Assembly (NCBI RefSeq): GCF_030435805.1
Contig: NC_081305.1
Coordinates: 55,214,001-55,278,000 of the forward strand
Length of the DNA: 64,000 bases
DNA from: Mustela lutreola
Taxonomy: Eukaryota > Chordata > Mammalia > Carnivora > Mustelidae
Reading direction: 5' to 3'
Part shown: one piece after another, positions 50,125-61,400 of the stretch
Layout of the letters: each line of letters starts with the position of its first letter
Numbering within the stretch: the first letter of the stretch is position 1
Made by a program: the position numbers and the translations under genes
The notes under the pieces: model-generated
Databases searched by the model: none
Seen by the model: only the letters and a program-made list of their open reading frames with translations
What the model was told of the DNA's origin: nothing

Positions 50125-50500
50125 GGTTACTAGGCAACGTTGGCCGGACCAAACCATCCCGCAAGGGTGAAAGGGGAGATGGTATTTCTCTCGGTTTTGT
50201 TTGAGATTCGTCTTGCGGCCATCTTTGAGTGGGGCACAGCTCTCTGTACCTTGGACTGGAAAGTGGACGGAATGCGGTTGCCAGGCAACGCCTCGGTGGC
50301 AGCCGCCATCTTTGAGTGGGGCTCAGCTCTTTATCAATTTAAAATGTAAAAACATCTTAGTTTACCTGACGCTCGCCAGACAACGCCTTGGCGCCGTCCT
50401 TACCTTCAATCCGGGCTCTTCATTCTCTTCTTTAAATAAATGAACAATTAGGGAGAAACTACGAAGCTTTACAAGTACGATGGTTGCCATCTTTCTTAGG
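50125..50500. promoter_or_regulatory. FUZ: FUZ-side RFX X-box and YY1-like motif cluster
   Basis: X-box palindromes GTTACTAGGCAAC at 50126 and GTTGCCAGGCAAC at 50277, with a degenerate CTCGCCAGACAAC at 50372. YY1-like GGCCATCTTTGAGTGGGG at 50217, GCCGCCATCTTTGAGTGG at 50302 and GTTGCCATCTTTC at 50483. The two middle YY1 units share a wider context ending CAGCTCT. The block lies 0.25-0.62 kb upstream of the FUZ ATG. RFX factors control many cilia genes and FUZ is a cilia gene, so X-boxes here make sense. Binding itself is inference. Confidence 0.7.
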
Positions 50501-50745
50501 GGCATATGACTTCCGGTCGAGGCGGAAGAGCACCTAAACGGCTCGGGGGAGGTACTGAAATAGAGATTGAGGATGGGTTTGAGTTGGGTGAAGAAGGCGG
50601 GAAATCTACTTCTCTTCCAATCAGCTCGCCATCTCGCCCTCCGGCGGCTTCGGACCGCCTGCTGGCACCCCGACTTAGTGTGACCACGGGCATGCTCCAA
50701 GGTGGTCGCTGACTTCCCCCACGAGGGGACTGGAGAGGGTTCCAG

Positions 50746-53700
50746 ATGGGCGAGGAGGGGACCGAAGGCACCGTACATCTGCTTTGCCTTGCGGCCTCCA
50801 GCGGAGTCCCCCTGTTCTGCAGAAGCTGCCGCGGCGGTGCCCCCGCCCGCCAGCAGGTGGGGCTCTGGACCCCTGGATCTTCAAAATAGAAGGGGGCTAG
50901 GCACTTGGACTCTGGGTCGTCAGGGGAGTAGGATCTGGAGAAGTTTCAGAGTCGAGTTTAGAGGGCCAAGGGTGCAATGACTGGTCTTATAATCTTGATT
51001 TCCAGAAGAGGAGGGCCAGGGGATGTAGAAAGAGGAGGGGGCTGGGACCCTGGACACTTGGGTCCCAAGGTGGAGGAGATTGGGGGTTCCTGTCTAATGT
51101 CCCCAACTTTCCCCCAGCTTCCGTTCTCTGTCATCGGTTCCCTCAATGGAGTACACATGTTTGGGCAGAATCTCGAGGTGCAGCTGAGCTCTGCAAGGAC
51201 GGAGGACACGACCGTGGTGTGGAAAAGCTTCCATGACAGGTCTCCAAGCTGTAGCTTTTGGGGCAGGGCCAGGGGCTGGGTGATGGCCCCCGTTGAAGAT
51301 GACCCTGAGGCCTACCAGGTCTCCAAGGCCAGCTGTTTACTTGGCTGTGGAATCTTCGACAAGCCAGTTACCCTGTCTGATCCCTGAGTTTCTCAGTATG
51401 AGAAGCAGGTTGTGCCAGCTGGCGAAAGATGTAGCTTGCATCCAGGGTCAAGGGCAGACTCTCTCCTTATGGTCCTGCTTCCCTGGCCTGGAATCATTCT
51501 TTCTTCTCACCTTCCTTTCTCACAGCATCACCCTCATTGTGCTGTCATCTGAGGAGGGGGCCTCGGAGCTGAGGCTGGAGAGGCTACTCCAGATGGTGTT
51601 TGGGGCCATGGTGAGACTCCCCAGCCCTCTTCCCCAAACCTGGAAATCTGAGCTCTTAACATCCTCCTCCCTCACACCAGGAGAGGAGTCCAGATCCCCA
51701 GCTCCTGCTCTTTTATTTGGTTCTTCTAGGTTCTTCTTGTGGGACTCGAAGAACTGACCAATATTCGCAACGTGGAGAGACTAAAGAAGGAGTTAAGGGT
51801 GAGGCTGCAGTACGCAAGCACGGAAGTTAGGATCCCAGGTCACGGATATTCAGAAACTAACACTTCCCAGCTGCCCCTGGGGCAGCCTGGTCAACTGACC
51901 CTAGAGCCATGCCCAGCAGGGCTAGTTTTCTGAAGGGGAGGCAGCAGATCTGGAGCCCACCTGTGTCCTAAACTCATCCTTCCTCCCATTCCTAGGCCAG
52001 TTACTGCCTCATTGACAGTTTCCTGGGGGACTCTGAACTCATCGGGGACCTGACTCAGTGTGTGGACTGTGTAGTTCCTCCAGAGGGGTCTGTCTTGCAG
52101 GTACTGAGAATGCATTGGGGAACCCTTCAGCTTGTCACTGGCCCTGGCTCAGTCCTCATCCTCTTACCCCTGGATCGTTGCCTCAATCTTTTCTCATCCT
52201 TTGGGTTCCATCCCAACCCCCACTTGGCCCCATAAGGGTCTTTCTTCACGGAGAACTACCCCACTCCTACCCAGCTCACAGCCCTTCCATGGCTTCCATC
52301 GCCCCCAGAACAAGCTCCCGTCCCCCCAGCCTGGTGTTTGAGGACCTGTGGAATCTGAAATCCTCCAACGTGCTCACTCTGACCTCTGCTAACTCCACAA
52401 TCCACCTTCACCCAACTGCCTTGGGGGTTCCTCGGACCCCAACAACTTCCCAACTTCTTTGCCTGGCACATGCTGTTCCTTTCGCTGGTGAATTTCCATC
52501 TATCCTTCCTTAAATACTGCTCTTGTCGATTCCCCTGGCATGGGCGCCCCTCCTGTGACATGACTAGGGGCAGGTGACATGACCTCTCCCAGCAGGAGTA
52601 GGTGGTTGATTGCGCCCACCTGGCTCATGCTGTTGGGATTATTAACTTCAGTAACACGTGTCAGTCTAGGGAGCAGCCACAATAGCTGTTTAAATTACAG
52701 TGTGACTTGGGGATGGTACTTGATTGTGAAGGTGAAGGAACCCAGGCCCAGGGAGAGTGAGGCACGTGAGCATGCCAGCAGGCTGACTTTGAATTGTCTG
52801 CCTGTCTCTTCCCACTCCTGGCCCACCTGGGAAGTCACTGCCACCCCTGTTCATGTCTCCTGACCCAGGAAGCCCTCTCTGGGTTCGCTGAAGCGGCGGG
52901 GACGGCCTTTGGCAGCCTGGTCGTGTCGGGCCGGGTGGTGGCAGCAACAGAGAGCTGGTGGCGGCTGGGGACGCCGGAGGCCGTCCTGCTCCCCTGGCTG
53001 GTGGGGTCCTTGCCGCCTCAGGCCGCTCGCGACTACCCGGTGTACTTGCCGCACGGGAGTCCCACGGTGAGCTGGGGGAGTCGGGGCGCGGGGGACAGGG
53101 GGCCGCGAAGGGACCAATAGGCCAGAGGCCGGAACGTGAGGAGGCGGGGCTTCGGCGGGAAGGGGCGGAGCTCCGGCCAGCCCCTGCTGCGCCCTGCTTC
53201 AGGTCCCCCATCGGCTTCTGACCCTGACGCTACTGCCGGGCTTGGAGCTGTGTCTGCTCTGCGGGCCGCGCCCTCCCCTCAGCCAGCTGGATCCACAGGT
53301 GAATCCGGGCCGTGTCCCCGCTTTTCCCCCTGTAACACCCTCTGCCCGCCCGCCCAGTCCCTGGCTAACCACCTCTCCCGGCCAGCGTTCTCTACTCCGC
53401 ACTCGGCCCTCGTCGGCCCCGCCCCCCGTGGACTACACTTTCCCACCAGCCCGGTCCCTTTATCGCTCCCATCCCCTCCTTGCAGGCTTTACCCTTTCCC
53501 TGGTCCCCTGGGTCCCCCGGCCCTTGTGGGCCCCGCCTCTCCACCCTGGCCACGCCCCCCGGTATCGGCCCCTGACCTCACCCACGGGCCTCGCCTCAGA
53601 TTTTGGACCGCTGGTGGCAGCCAGTGCTGGACCCGCTGCGGGCCTGCGTGCCGCTGGGATCCCGAGCGCTGCCGGCTGGCTTCCCCCTGCACACGGACAT

Positions 53701-55029
53701 CCTCGGGTAGGGCTTGGACGGGGGTGTGGGCTGGGGGTCCTCACCCCCTCTGCCCCGGCCACAACACCCCTTTCTCACAGGCTACTGCTGCTCCACCTGG
53801 AATTGAAACGTTGCCTTTTCACGGTGGAGCCCTCTGGGGTTCAAGGTGACTGACAGGAGGGCCAGGCCGGGAGGGGCTTGAGCCCAGGGGTGGCTCTCTC
53901 TCATCCTCTCTTCCCTCCTCCAGAGCCTTCTCCTGAGCATCGTCGTCGCCTCCTGCGTTCCTTCTACACCTTGGTCACTGCCACACACTTCCCACCAGGT
54001 GTGCCCCCTTTGCACACTCGAGGACACTGAATCTCTGATCACATAAGGGAGGATGGGGCATCCACACCCGCGGGGAGGTTCAGGGGGGTCACAGCCTGGA
54101 GACGGCAGAATCCACTGGGCAGCCCTAACAGGTAACGCTGAGACTTCCTCTCTGGCCCAGTGGATGCCATGACTGACTTCACCCTCACAGGTGAGGGGGA
54201 GCTCCTGTCACACCACTCTGCTGCTGCAGAGGAAGAAACTGAGGCTCGGTTATTAAGTAGTGGAGAGCCATGAGTCACACATGGGTTCCCAGAGCCACAC
54301 TCCACTGTACTGCTGCAAGCACACACTTTGCCACCATCTTTGCCCCTTGGGGTGCAGGGTGTCACAGAGACTAGGTTAGGAGGGAAAAGTTGTCTTAGAA
54401 CCCACGAGGCCCTCGGGAGACAAAGGAAGGGACGGAGGACTGGCCCCTCCTAGCTGCGTGACTCCACCTCCCCTACCTGCTTCCCTGCCTAATGTTCGGG
54501 AGGGGTGGGGAGGGTTCCAAGGGCTGGGCCTGTATCTGCTCAGCATACCCGAGTGTTCATGATCTGTACTGCTAGGCAGACTGCACCCCTGGTGGGCTGC
54601 ACACGGCATCCCCAGTAGAGAGGGGGATGGAGGCTGACTGGGAAGAAGGGAGAGAAGGCCCATGTCCTTCAGGCGACTGACAGCCAGCTGAGCTGCGAGG
54701 CCCTCACCTGTCAGGCCTGGGATGTGTGTTGCTCCTGCAGGTTCGCCTACTAGTTGTCTAGGGCCCCCCTGGTCACCTCGGCCCTTCCTGTCGTTCCTCC
54801 AGAGCCGGGGTCAGCAGAGGACAAGGTGGAGGAAGCAGCCCAGAGGACCCAGGTGCCAAGAGCCTGCTACCTGGTGTCTGGGCCAGAGGAGCCGGGCACA
54901 GGCTGGCGGCTGGTGGCTGTGCAGGTGGGCCCGCGGCGGCTGCTGCTGCTGCTGTCTGCCCAGTGTCCCACCCACGCGCTTCGGGGCTTGGCCACCCACA
55001 CTCTGCAGGCCCTCAGCCCGCTCCTCTGA
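50746..55029 (+). CDS. FUZ: FUZ, planar cell polarity effector (CPLANE complex)
   Basis: Fuzzy homologue, a longin-type scaffold of the CPLANE complex needed for intraflagellar transport, ciliogenesis and Hedgehog signalling. Eleven exons: 50746-50856, 51118-51239, 51526-51610, 51730-51798, 51996-52100, 52869-53066, 53203-53298, 53600-53706, 53781-53845, 53924-53998, 54803-55029. The total is 1260 nt, 419 residues (human 418). It starts MGEEGTEGTVHLLCLAAS and ends HTLQALSPLL. The order follows the family: LPFSVIGSLNGVHMFGQNLE, then VGLEELTNIRNVERL, then DSFLGDSELIGDLTQC. No membrane segment or catalytic motif is expected. The second exon ends AG/GTCTCC, a weak donor, but frame and homology support it. 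Intron 5 (52101-52868) contains L2-like text. The intron before the last exon holds a MIR piece near 54215-54330. Confidence 0.96.
52140..52520 (+). repeat. LINE-2-like relic in FUZ intron 5
   Basis: CCTGGCACATGCTGTTCC and neighbouring CT-rich text resemble the L2 3' region. Diverged. Confidence 0.4.
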
Positions 55030-55078
55030 CCCCTGTGCCTCAGCCACTCACGCAGACACGGCTGTTAGCGTCTCTCTG

Positions 55079-55084
55079 TTTATT
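55079..55084 (-). terminator. AP2A1: AP2A1 poly(A) signal AATAAA
   Basis: TTTATT on the plus strand, about 340 bases after the AP2A1 stop and only 50 bases past the FUZ stop codon. Confidence 0.75.
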
Positions 55085-55264
55085 CGCTCACAATAATACA
55101 CAGCCCCTGGACGGGGAGGGGGCAGGAGGGGCTACAATGGGGTGGGGTGGGAGGGGAGGAGGCGCCCACTTCCCTGGCCCCTCTCCCCTCTGTGCTTAAG
55201 GGGGAAAGGGAGGGAGGGGGCTCCCCCTTACCCCCCAGAATGTAAACAGCAGCAGATGAACAAA

Positions 55265-55270
55265 AATAAA
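55265..55270 (+). terminator. FUZ: FUZ poly(A) signal AATAAA
   Basis: AATAAA inside AACAAAAATAAAAATACAA, 236 bases after the FUZ stop. It lies beyond the AP2A1 poly(A) signal on the other strand, so the two transcripts overlap. Confidence 0.75.
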
Positions 55271-55426
55271 AATACAAAAGGCCGGAGGAAGGTTCCAGGC
55301 ATCCCCCCACCCCTGGGGTCTTCCCTGTCTCCAGTGGAGGTCCCCTCGCTGCCCCATCCACCACAGCTGCCTCAGTCCTAGGGGCTGCCCGGCGCCGGCC
55401 ACATCCCCGGGGGCAGAGTCCAGGGC

Positions 55427-58400
55427 TCAGAACTGCTGGGCCAGCAGCTCACACAGGTGACGGGAGACGGGTTCCTTGCTGGTGCGCAGGGTCAGCCGGT
55501 ACATCTGGGTGGGGGACATGGCAGCACAGACTCAGGGAGGAGGAAGAGGAGACAGAGAGCCCGGGGGGGAGGGGGTGGTGGTGGTGGTGGTGGAGGATAC
55601 AGGGAGATAAGAGACAAAAAGGACAAAGGGATTAGAAAGATGACAGAAGGGGCAGGAGGCAGAAATAAAAACAACAAGGAGGGAAAGGGTGAAGGGTGAA
55701 AGTGAGACCCAGAAGCGGAGAAAGGATGTGGCCAGGAAGACAACAGAGGACTCAGGGACATAGCTCACAGCGAACACAGTGAGGCAGGGGGGTCAGTCTC
55801 AGGGGCGCCTCCCAGACCACTGCTCACCTGAGCCTGGGCGTTGGGCTCCAGCCGGAGCAGACAGCCCACCTGCAGGGCTTTAGTCTGGATGATTCCAGCC
55901 CCCACGAAGTTCTCAGGGTTGGGGTCCACATTGTCCAGGAGAGCAGAGCCAAACCCCAGGAGCTGAGGAAGAAGGGTAGCTGTTGGAGGGGGCCAGATCT
56001 GGGAGCCACTAGGCAGTAGCAAACCAGTTTCCCCGAAATCCTTGTGAGTGGGACCTGGCCCCATTTTACAGATGGGAAAATAGAGGCATGGAAAAATGGG
56101 AACTGCTACCCAAACCCCAGTTAGGGAGAGGCAGGTCTGGGCTGTGGGTCCAGGGCCCCCACTCCTGTTTGTGCAGTGGTTACTCACTTTTGCCTTAGTG
56201 ACTTCCGCATCCATAGGGTGGTTGGCTTTGAAGATTTTCTGTGCCTCCTGTTGGGGGCTGGGGGCAGGGGAAAAGGTTCAGGTCAGGTGCTTGGAAGGCC
56301 CTACCCTGCACTCCCCCAGCAGCTGCAGCTCACACCCCCTTGCTGCTCACAGGCTCAGCTGCTTCCAACGCTGGAAGAAGTCCTGGGCCGCCATCTCCGT
56401 GGGCTGGAAGAACTTGTTGATGGTCACTGGGAGCTTCAGGGTGAGGGACTGGGGGGCGCCCCCGTACCTGGTGGCAAGGGGAGGGAGGGGCGGCAAGGAG
56501 GCTCCATCAGATCCCAGACCCCGTCTGCCCCCATCAAGACCGCAGCCGCTTGGCAGGGCCCCCACCCCACTCACCGGAAGCGCACGGACAGGAGCGGGGG
56601 CGTCAGGAAGTCCCGCAGACATTCGATGTTGAGCACCTGCTGCACCTGTGCCCCACCGTCTACCTGTGCGGCCACGCGCTTGGTCTGCACCGCCAGCTGT
56701 GCCCACTGGGGGTCAAGGAAGCCAGAAAGAGGCGGCAACCCCCTCCCCCTGCCTCCTCTCCCCTGTGGTCTTGGCCACGAACTCTGATGGTTCTGAACCC
56801 CAGCCTGCAAGCCTCCGAGGGGCTGGGCCTGCCAACCCCGGCACATGGTAGGCAGCCCCAACTCTGAAGCCCTTCCTGTGAGCCCTCTGGCCTCCCACGA
56901 GGGGCTCAGGGACCTCCATTATGGCACAAGTCACATGGCACTAAGGCAGAAGCCCTCCTAGGGCTGGGATGGCTGACTCAAGTTTGAATCCTGGGATCGT
57001 ACCACCTTGGGGACTCTGGGTGAGCTACTTTACCTCTTAGCCTCAGCTACAAAATGGACACGGTGTCCTTAGCATTCAGAGAAATAATCTAGTACGAGTA
57101 CTTGTCCGTGTGTCTGGCACACGGTCAGGGCACCAAAAGTGGCTGCAGTGTGATCACATCTACCTTTAAGTTGGCAAGGACGGCATCTTGGGCATCTCCC
57201 GCCCCTGCCTCCTACCCATGCCTAACACAGAGCTGAGCCCGCCGGGCGCTCTGGAGATGCTGCTGTTGAGGGCTAAACGCAGCAAAGGACTGAAAAGGCC
57301 TAACTGCTGTCATTTCATGGGCATGAAAATGACTATCAGAGAAGGAAGGGAGGACTGACACCTTCCTTTATGCCAGCCACCCTTCCAGAGTTTTCCAACC
57401 ACACTGCCCTTCAGAACAATGCTATGAGAAGGAAGAGGGTCTACACTTCAGACATGGGACAGGAAGACAAAGAGAGACCAAGTGACCGGCTCAGATCACA
57501 CAGACAGCCCTGCTTGGGCATCCAGACCCGCAGGCCTGGCTCTTGAATGCAGGAGACGCCGGAATCGTGGTGTGCAGCCCATGCAGAACAAGCTCAGGAC
57601 ACGGAAGCAGCCTGACGGGGACAAACGGAGGCACCCCTCTCCCATCACTTCACTCTCCTCAGGCTGTCCTGGGGAGAAGAGGCCCACCCCGTCTCACAGA
57701 GGACACTAAGCCTCGAACACGTAACCATACGCTGAGGCTCTGAAGAGAACTGAACATGGTTCTGGACCAGGGTTCATCTGCTTCCCTGCGGCCAGGAAGG
57801 CAGACCAGGAGGGTCAGGGCTCAGGGGAGGGGGCTGGGCCAGGCCAGCAGGATATGAGTCTGGAGGTCTCCAGGGTGGACGACAGTGGGCGAGAAGTTCT
57901 GGAATTGCACGGATGTCTTGTTGCCATAGAAGAGATACATGCGGCCTGCGGAGGGTGGGGAGGGGCAGGGTTCCATCTGACTTCCTTAACCTCCTCTCCA
58001 GATGCCACCCAAACCCAGGTGTCCCCGAAACCCCATCCCCACACTGCCCCTCTCCGGACGCACCCAAGTTCTGCCGGAACTCCGACTTCACTCCAATCTG
58101 CAACAGTTGGTTCTCAAACAGGACCCCGTTGTTCTTGCACACGAACCTGGGTGGGGGCAATGGGGAGCTCAGGATGCCAGGGGCGCCTGTCTAGGCCCTG
58201 CTCGGTGCTCCCCACCTGTCCCCATTCCCTCCCTGATCCTTTCCGTGACTCACTTATTCAGCAGCTCATCGGCTTCAGGGATAGGGGGTCCGATGTCCTC
58301 AGGACCTGGGCTACAGGTGGGGAAAACAGTGAGATGAGAGGAGGTTGGGGGCTAGAGAAGACCCGAGCTAGAGGTGGGAGACTGTTACCCCTCAAAAGAC

Positions 58401-61400
58401 AGAACCCCAGAATCCATATACCCAGATTCCCCCAAAGAACCCCAGAATCAGACTGATGATTGTCTCTAATGGGACTAGGACCCTGGTGTGTGCTGCCACC
58501 CCTGCCCCATGTCAGAGGACCCCGACTTTCACTCCCCTCCAAATCCTTGCCTCCGCAGCTCATCAGGAACCCCTTGATAAGAGCTTGAAGTCCCCTAGCC
58601 CTCCCTGGGGACACCCCTTACTCAGCAGCTGGAGCTGGGTCAGCCAGCAAAGCCATGGGGCTCTCAGGGGCAGGCGGCTCCAGCTCGCTGGGCCATCCAA
58701 TCCCAGAGCAGACAAGAGAAGACAGGCGTGGCAGGCAGCCAATCCCAGAGAGGCAGCAGAGGGCCGGGGAGAGAGAGAAAGAGGGAGGAGGGAAAGAGAG
58801 AAGGAAGAGCAGGCTGAGACATGGCGATGGGGGAAGGACTACACAGAGTGGCCAGAGGGAGAGAGGAGGCCAGGGGAAGTGGCAGCCACGGCAACAGAGG
58901 CACAGGGACAGGGAGGGGGGGGGGACCGTGAGGGGGCAGATGGAAAAGGGGCAGCCTGGGGCCCTGGCAGGCAGCTGTACCTGAGGAAGGCCTCCTCTGG
59001 GGTGGGCCCCAAGCTGGGCTGGGCCGCTGGGCCGTCGGAGAAAACGTCCACCAGGAGGTTCCCTGCACCAGAGGTCGCTGGGGCTGCCGCTGGGGGAGGG
59101 GCTGCCCGCAGCCCCAGGAGGTCGGCGGAGGGCGAGGGCGTTGACTGCAGGGAGGTGCAGGTGGAGGTGAGCCAGGGTAGCGCCTGGCGGCCCAGGCCCA
59201 GACAGCCCAGCCCCTGGGACTCACCACAGTGCTAGGGGTGGGCTCCACACCCCCATTGATGTCATTGCTGCTGGGGTCCCTCCGGCCATCATCCAGGGCG
59301 CTGCCGGCCCCAGGGCCCTTCTTGCGTTTCAGCTTGGCCAGGATGGACGACTCTCGCTCCGGAAAGGGTGGCATCTCTTCCAGCACTGTGGCCTGTGGGG
59401 CCAGAGGGCGAGAGCGGATAAGGGACAGCTCGGTGGCCGAGGTGCAGGGGTGGAGGGGCACGCGGGGGCCGCGGCGCTGACCAGGACATCCGTGCTGGCC
59501 ACCGAGCTGAGCGTGAGGTACTCGACAGCACGCTGCTGCAGCTCCACGTCCGCGTTGCGCAGCTGGGAGCCGGCCCGCAGCACGCCCTGGATGGTGGCCT
59601 TGGTCTCCGGGAAGAGGTTGATGAACTTGATGTAGGTGGACAGCAGCAGGGCCCGGGTGGCCACGCTGCACAGGTGGAACTTGGAGTGCAGCAGAGAGAA
59701 CTGCACCGGGGGGCTGGGGAGGGTGGGGGGCATCAGCACGCGGCTGCCCGGCCTCCTCCCAGAGCCGCCCCCCGAGACCACCCCACACGGCAGCCACTAC
59801 AGCGCTCTGTCCCAGAGGCTCCTGGGAGCTGCGCTGTCTTGCAAGCACCAGATGGTTGTGTGAGGGGCCAAGAGGGTCCCTGGGGGCCCCACCACCATCA
59901 CCACCAGCCCCAGACCCCTCCAGGATGCAAGTGTTCACCACCTCACCTGGAGCGGGGGTCCCCAGCAATCAGATTCCCAAACTCCCCGAGGATGTAGCCG
60001 CCGACCTTCACCATGTTCTCATGGCAGGCGGGGGCCTGGAGTGCCTGGAGGTGGGGACAGGGCAGGTGAGCACAGCAGAGAGCCGTGTGTTCTGAGTCAG
60101 GACTGCTCAGGGGTGCCAGGTGCAGGGCTAAGCCCGGGATGCCTGTTAACTCATAGAACTCTCACAAACGCTACGCTGTGGGTGGGACGATAGGTGGGGA
60201 AACTGAGGCATAGGCCAGTTATGTGACTGGCTCGCATTCACACAGGTGGTAAAACCAATAGCACCAGGCCCCCCTTTCTGGGGCAGAAGGCTGGGGAAAC
60301 CAGCAGGATGTGCGGGTCAGTGACTCTGCGCTGGGTGGCCCGCACCCGTGGCCCACAGACCCTCATGCTGGCCTGTGAGTACCTGGCCCCCAGGGAGGCC
60401 AAGGCAGTGCTCTGAGGAGGAGGGAGCAAGACGGTGGTCACAGTGGGTGGGCCCCCCAGCCCCAGCTGTCCCTGCTCTGCCTCACCGTCCCGCTGTGCGG
60501 GCGCTGACCTCAAAGACGGTCTTGGCAGCGTAGCCCTGGACGTCGTCGCGGTTGGTGACGATCTGCAGCACGCGGTACCACACCTCCTCACTGACGTAGT
60601 CGCCCGCAATGCGGATGAGGTTGAGGATGGTGTCCACGTACCAGCTGTAGTCCACTGCATACTTCTCGGCCAGGATGGCCACCTTCAGGACCTGCCAGCC
60701 GGGGAAGGCAGGTGTGTGTGTGCACGCAGTCCAAGCGTGGAAGAACCAGATCTGGGCTCACCACTGCCCCCAACCGGAGACCCCGGGGGTCCAGGCCCTC
60801 AGCCCCCTTCTCCCTCAGAGCCGGGGGTCCAGGCACCCAGCTCCTTCCGGGACTTACAATCTCCTCGCGGATGGCGTAGTCCGCCGTCTCCAGGTACCGA
60901 AGCATTTCTGACACGATCTGCTTGGCGTTGCTCCGGTCGCACATGGCATAGAGGAGGTCTGCCGCCCGCTGTCGCACGCTGACGTCCCGCTCCGTCTGAG
61001 GGAAGAGAGCCGGGGCGGAATGTTCTAGGCTCTGCAGTGGCTTCTGAGCCCTGCGCCTCTCCAAGAGAGCAGAGGCCAGTGTACAGGGCCTGGCCTGGGG
61101 CAGACTCCGCAGTGGTGTACCTTGAGGGCGTTGATGACAGTGTCGATGTGCGTCTTGACCGCCTCGTGGGAGAACTCAGAGCTGGCCAGCGTGCACATGC
61201 TCTCCAGCGCCAGGTAGCGCAGGTTGGTCTCCCGGTGCTGCAGGAACTGGCCCAGCTGGTTACAGGCCCGCACAAGGAGGTTGGGCTCGCTGGCAGCAAG
61301 AGGCAGAGACAGGAGGTCATGAGAAGAAGGTGGAGGACTCTGGCCCAGCTGAGCCATCTCATGTTCCCTTCGAGACCTGGGTCTTAACTCCTGCCCTCCG

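Noticed and set aside
58664-59968. 434-codon open frame on the minus strand
   Set aside because: It runs through several AP2A1 exons and introns, partly in the wrong frame for the exons. GC-rich introns simply lack stops.
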